Shown here in pieces: positions 5,434 through 5,444 of a stretch of DNA of 5,444 nt. The position numbers were made by a program, and so were the translations under genes. The number at the start of each line of letters is the position of its first letter. Positions within the stretch are counted from its first letter, which is position 1. The notes below the pieces were generated by a model. It did not search any database. It saw nothing but the letters and a program-made list of their open reading frames with translations, and was not told where the DNA came from. The DNA is taken from positions 1 to 5,444 of the forward strand of contig JAFXHP010000111.1 of assembly GCA_017536285.1 (NCBI GenBank), written 5' to 3'. The DNA is from Clostridia bacterium (GTDB lineage Bacteria > Bacillota_A > Clostridia > UMGS1883 > HGM11501).

Positions 5434-5444
5434 AAGTTTGTAAC

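Noticed and set aside
1..5444. Mobile element, CRISPR array, tRNA or rRNA gene
   Set aside because: No transposase, integrase, direct-repeat array, tRNA-like cloverleaf or rRNA segment was seen; the only sizeable gap between genes (5202-5444) is accounted for by promoter, leader, operator motif and terminator.

Overview
The window looks like chromosomal DNA from an anaerobic, low-to-moderate-GC Firmicute of the class Clostridia, perhaps a gut lineage. The support is strong GGAGG-type ribosome binding sites, a textbook sigma-A promoter, frequent AGA arginine codons, a Rex-type operator motif, and a gene set typical of strict anaerobes. I cannot name the species from sequence alone.

Every gene lies on the minus strand and appears to form one transcription unit read from right to left. 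From the right edge: an intrinsic terminator of an upstream same-strand gene (5406-5433); a near-consensus Rex operator (5372-5389); an extended -10 sigma-A promoter (5273-5301); a 5' leader that begins with a stem-loop (5232-5265); a lactate/malate dehydrogenase gene (4254-5201); then hdrB (3456-4241), hdrC (3070-3459), hdrA (1077-3065), mvhD/flxD (646-1086), and the 5' part of an iron-sulfur gene with an N-terminal region like the F420-hydrogenase beta family (658 down to 1, cut by the window edge). Junctions are tight: 12 nt, a 4-nt overlap, 4 nt, a 10-nt overlap and a 13-nt overlap. Each downstream gene has its own Shine-Dalgarno sequence, usually embedded in the end of the preceding gene, which suggests coupled translation.

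HdrA (flavin plus iron-sulfur), HdrB (two CCG domains) and HdrC (ferredoxin-like) make up a soluble heterodisulfide reductase-type complex. MvhD is the [2Fe-2S] adaptor that passes electrons into HdrA from an electron-input module. The truncated sixth gene is probably part of that module, of the kind seen in FlxABCD-HdrABC systems of anaerobic bacteria, where NADH is thought to be the donor. No hydrogenase or formate dehydrogenase gene is in view, and the flavin/NAD(P)H-binding subunit, if present, would be left of the window.

The unusual element is the 2-hydroxyacid dehydrogenase as first gene of the operon, with a Rex-like (NADH/NAD+ sensing) site upstream. I infer a redox-balancing unit in which lactate or malate turnover is tied through NADH to flavin-based electron bifurcation by the Hdr complex. 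The dehydrogenase's substrate loop mixes lactate- and malate-dehydrogenase features, so the substrate is open. The disulfide reduced by HdrB in a bacterium presumed to lack CoM-S-S-CoB is also unknown.
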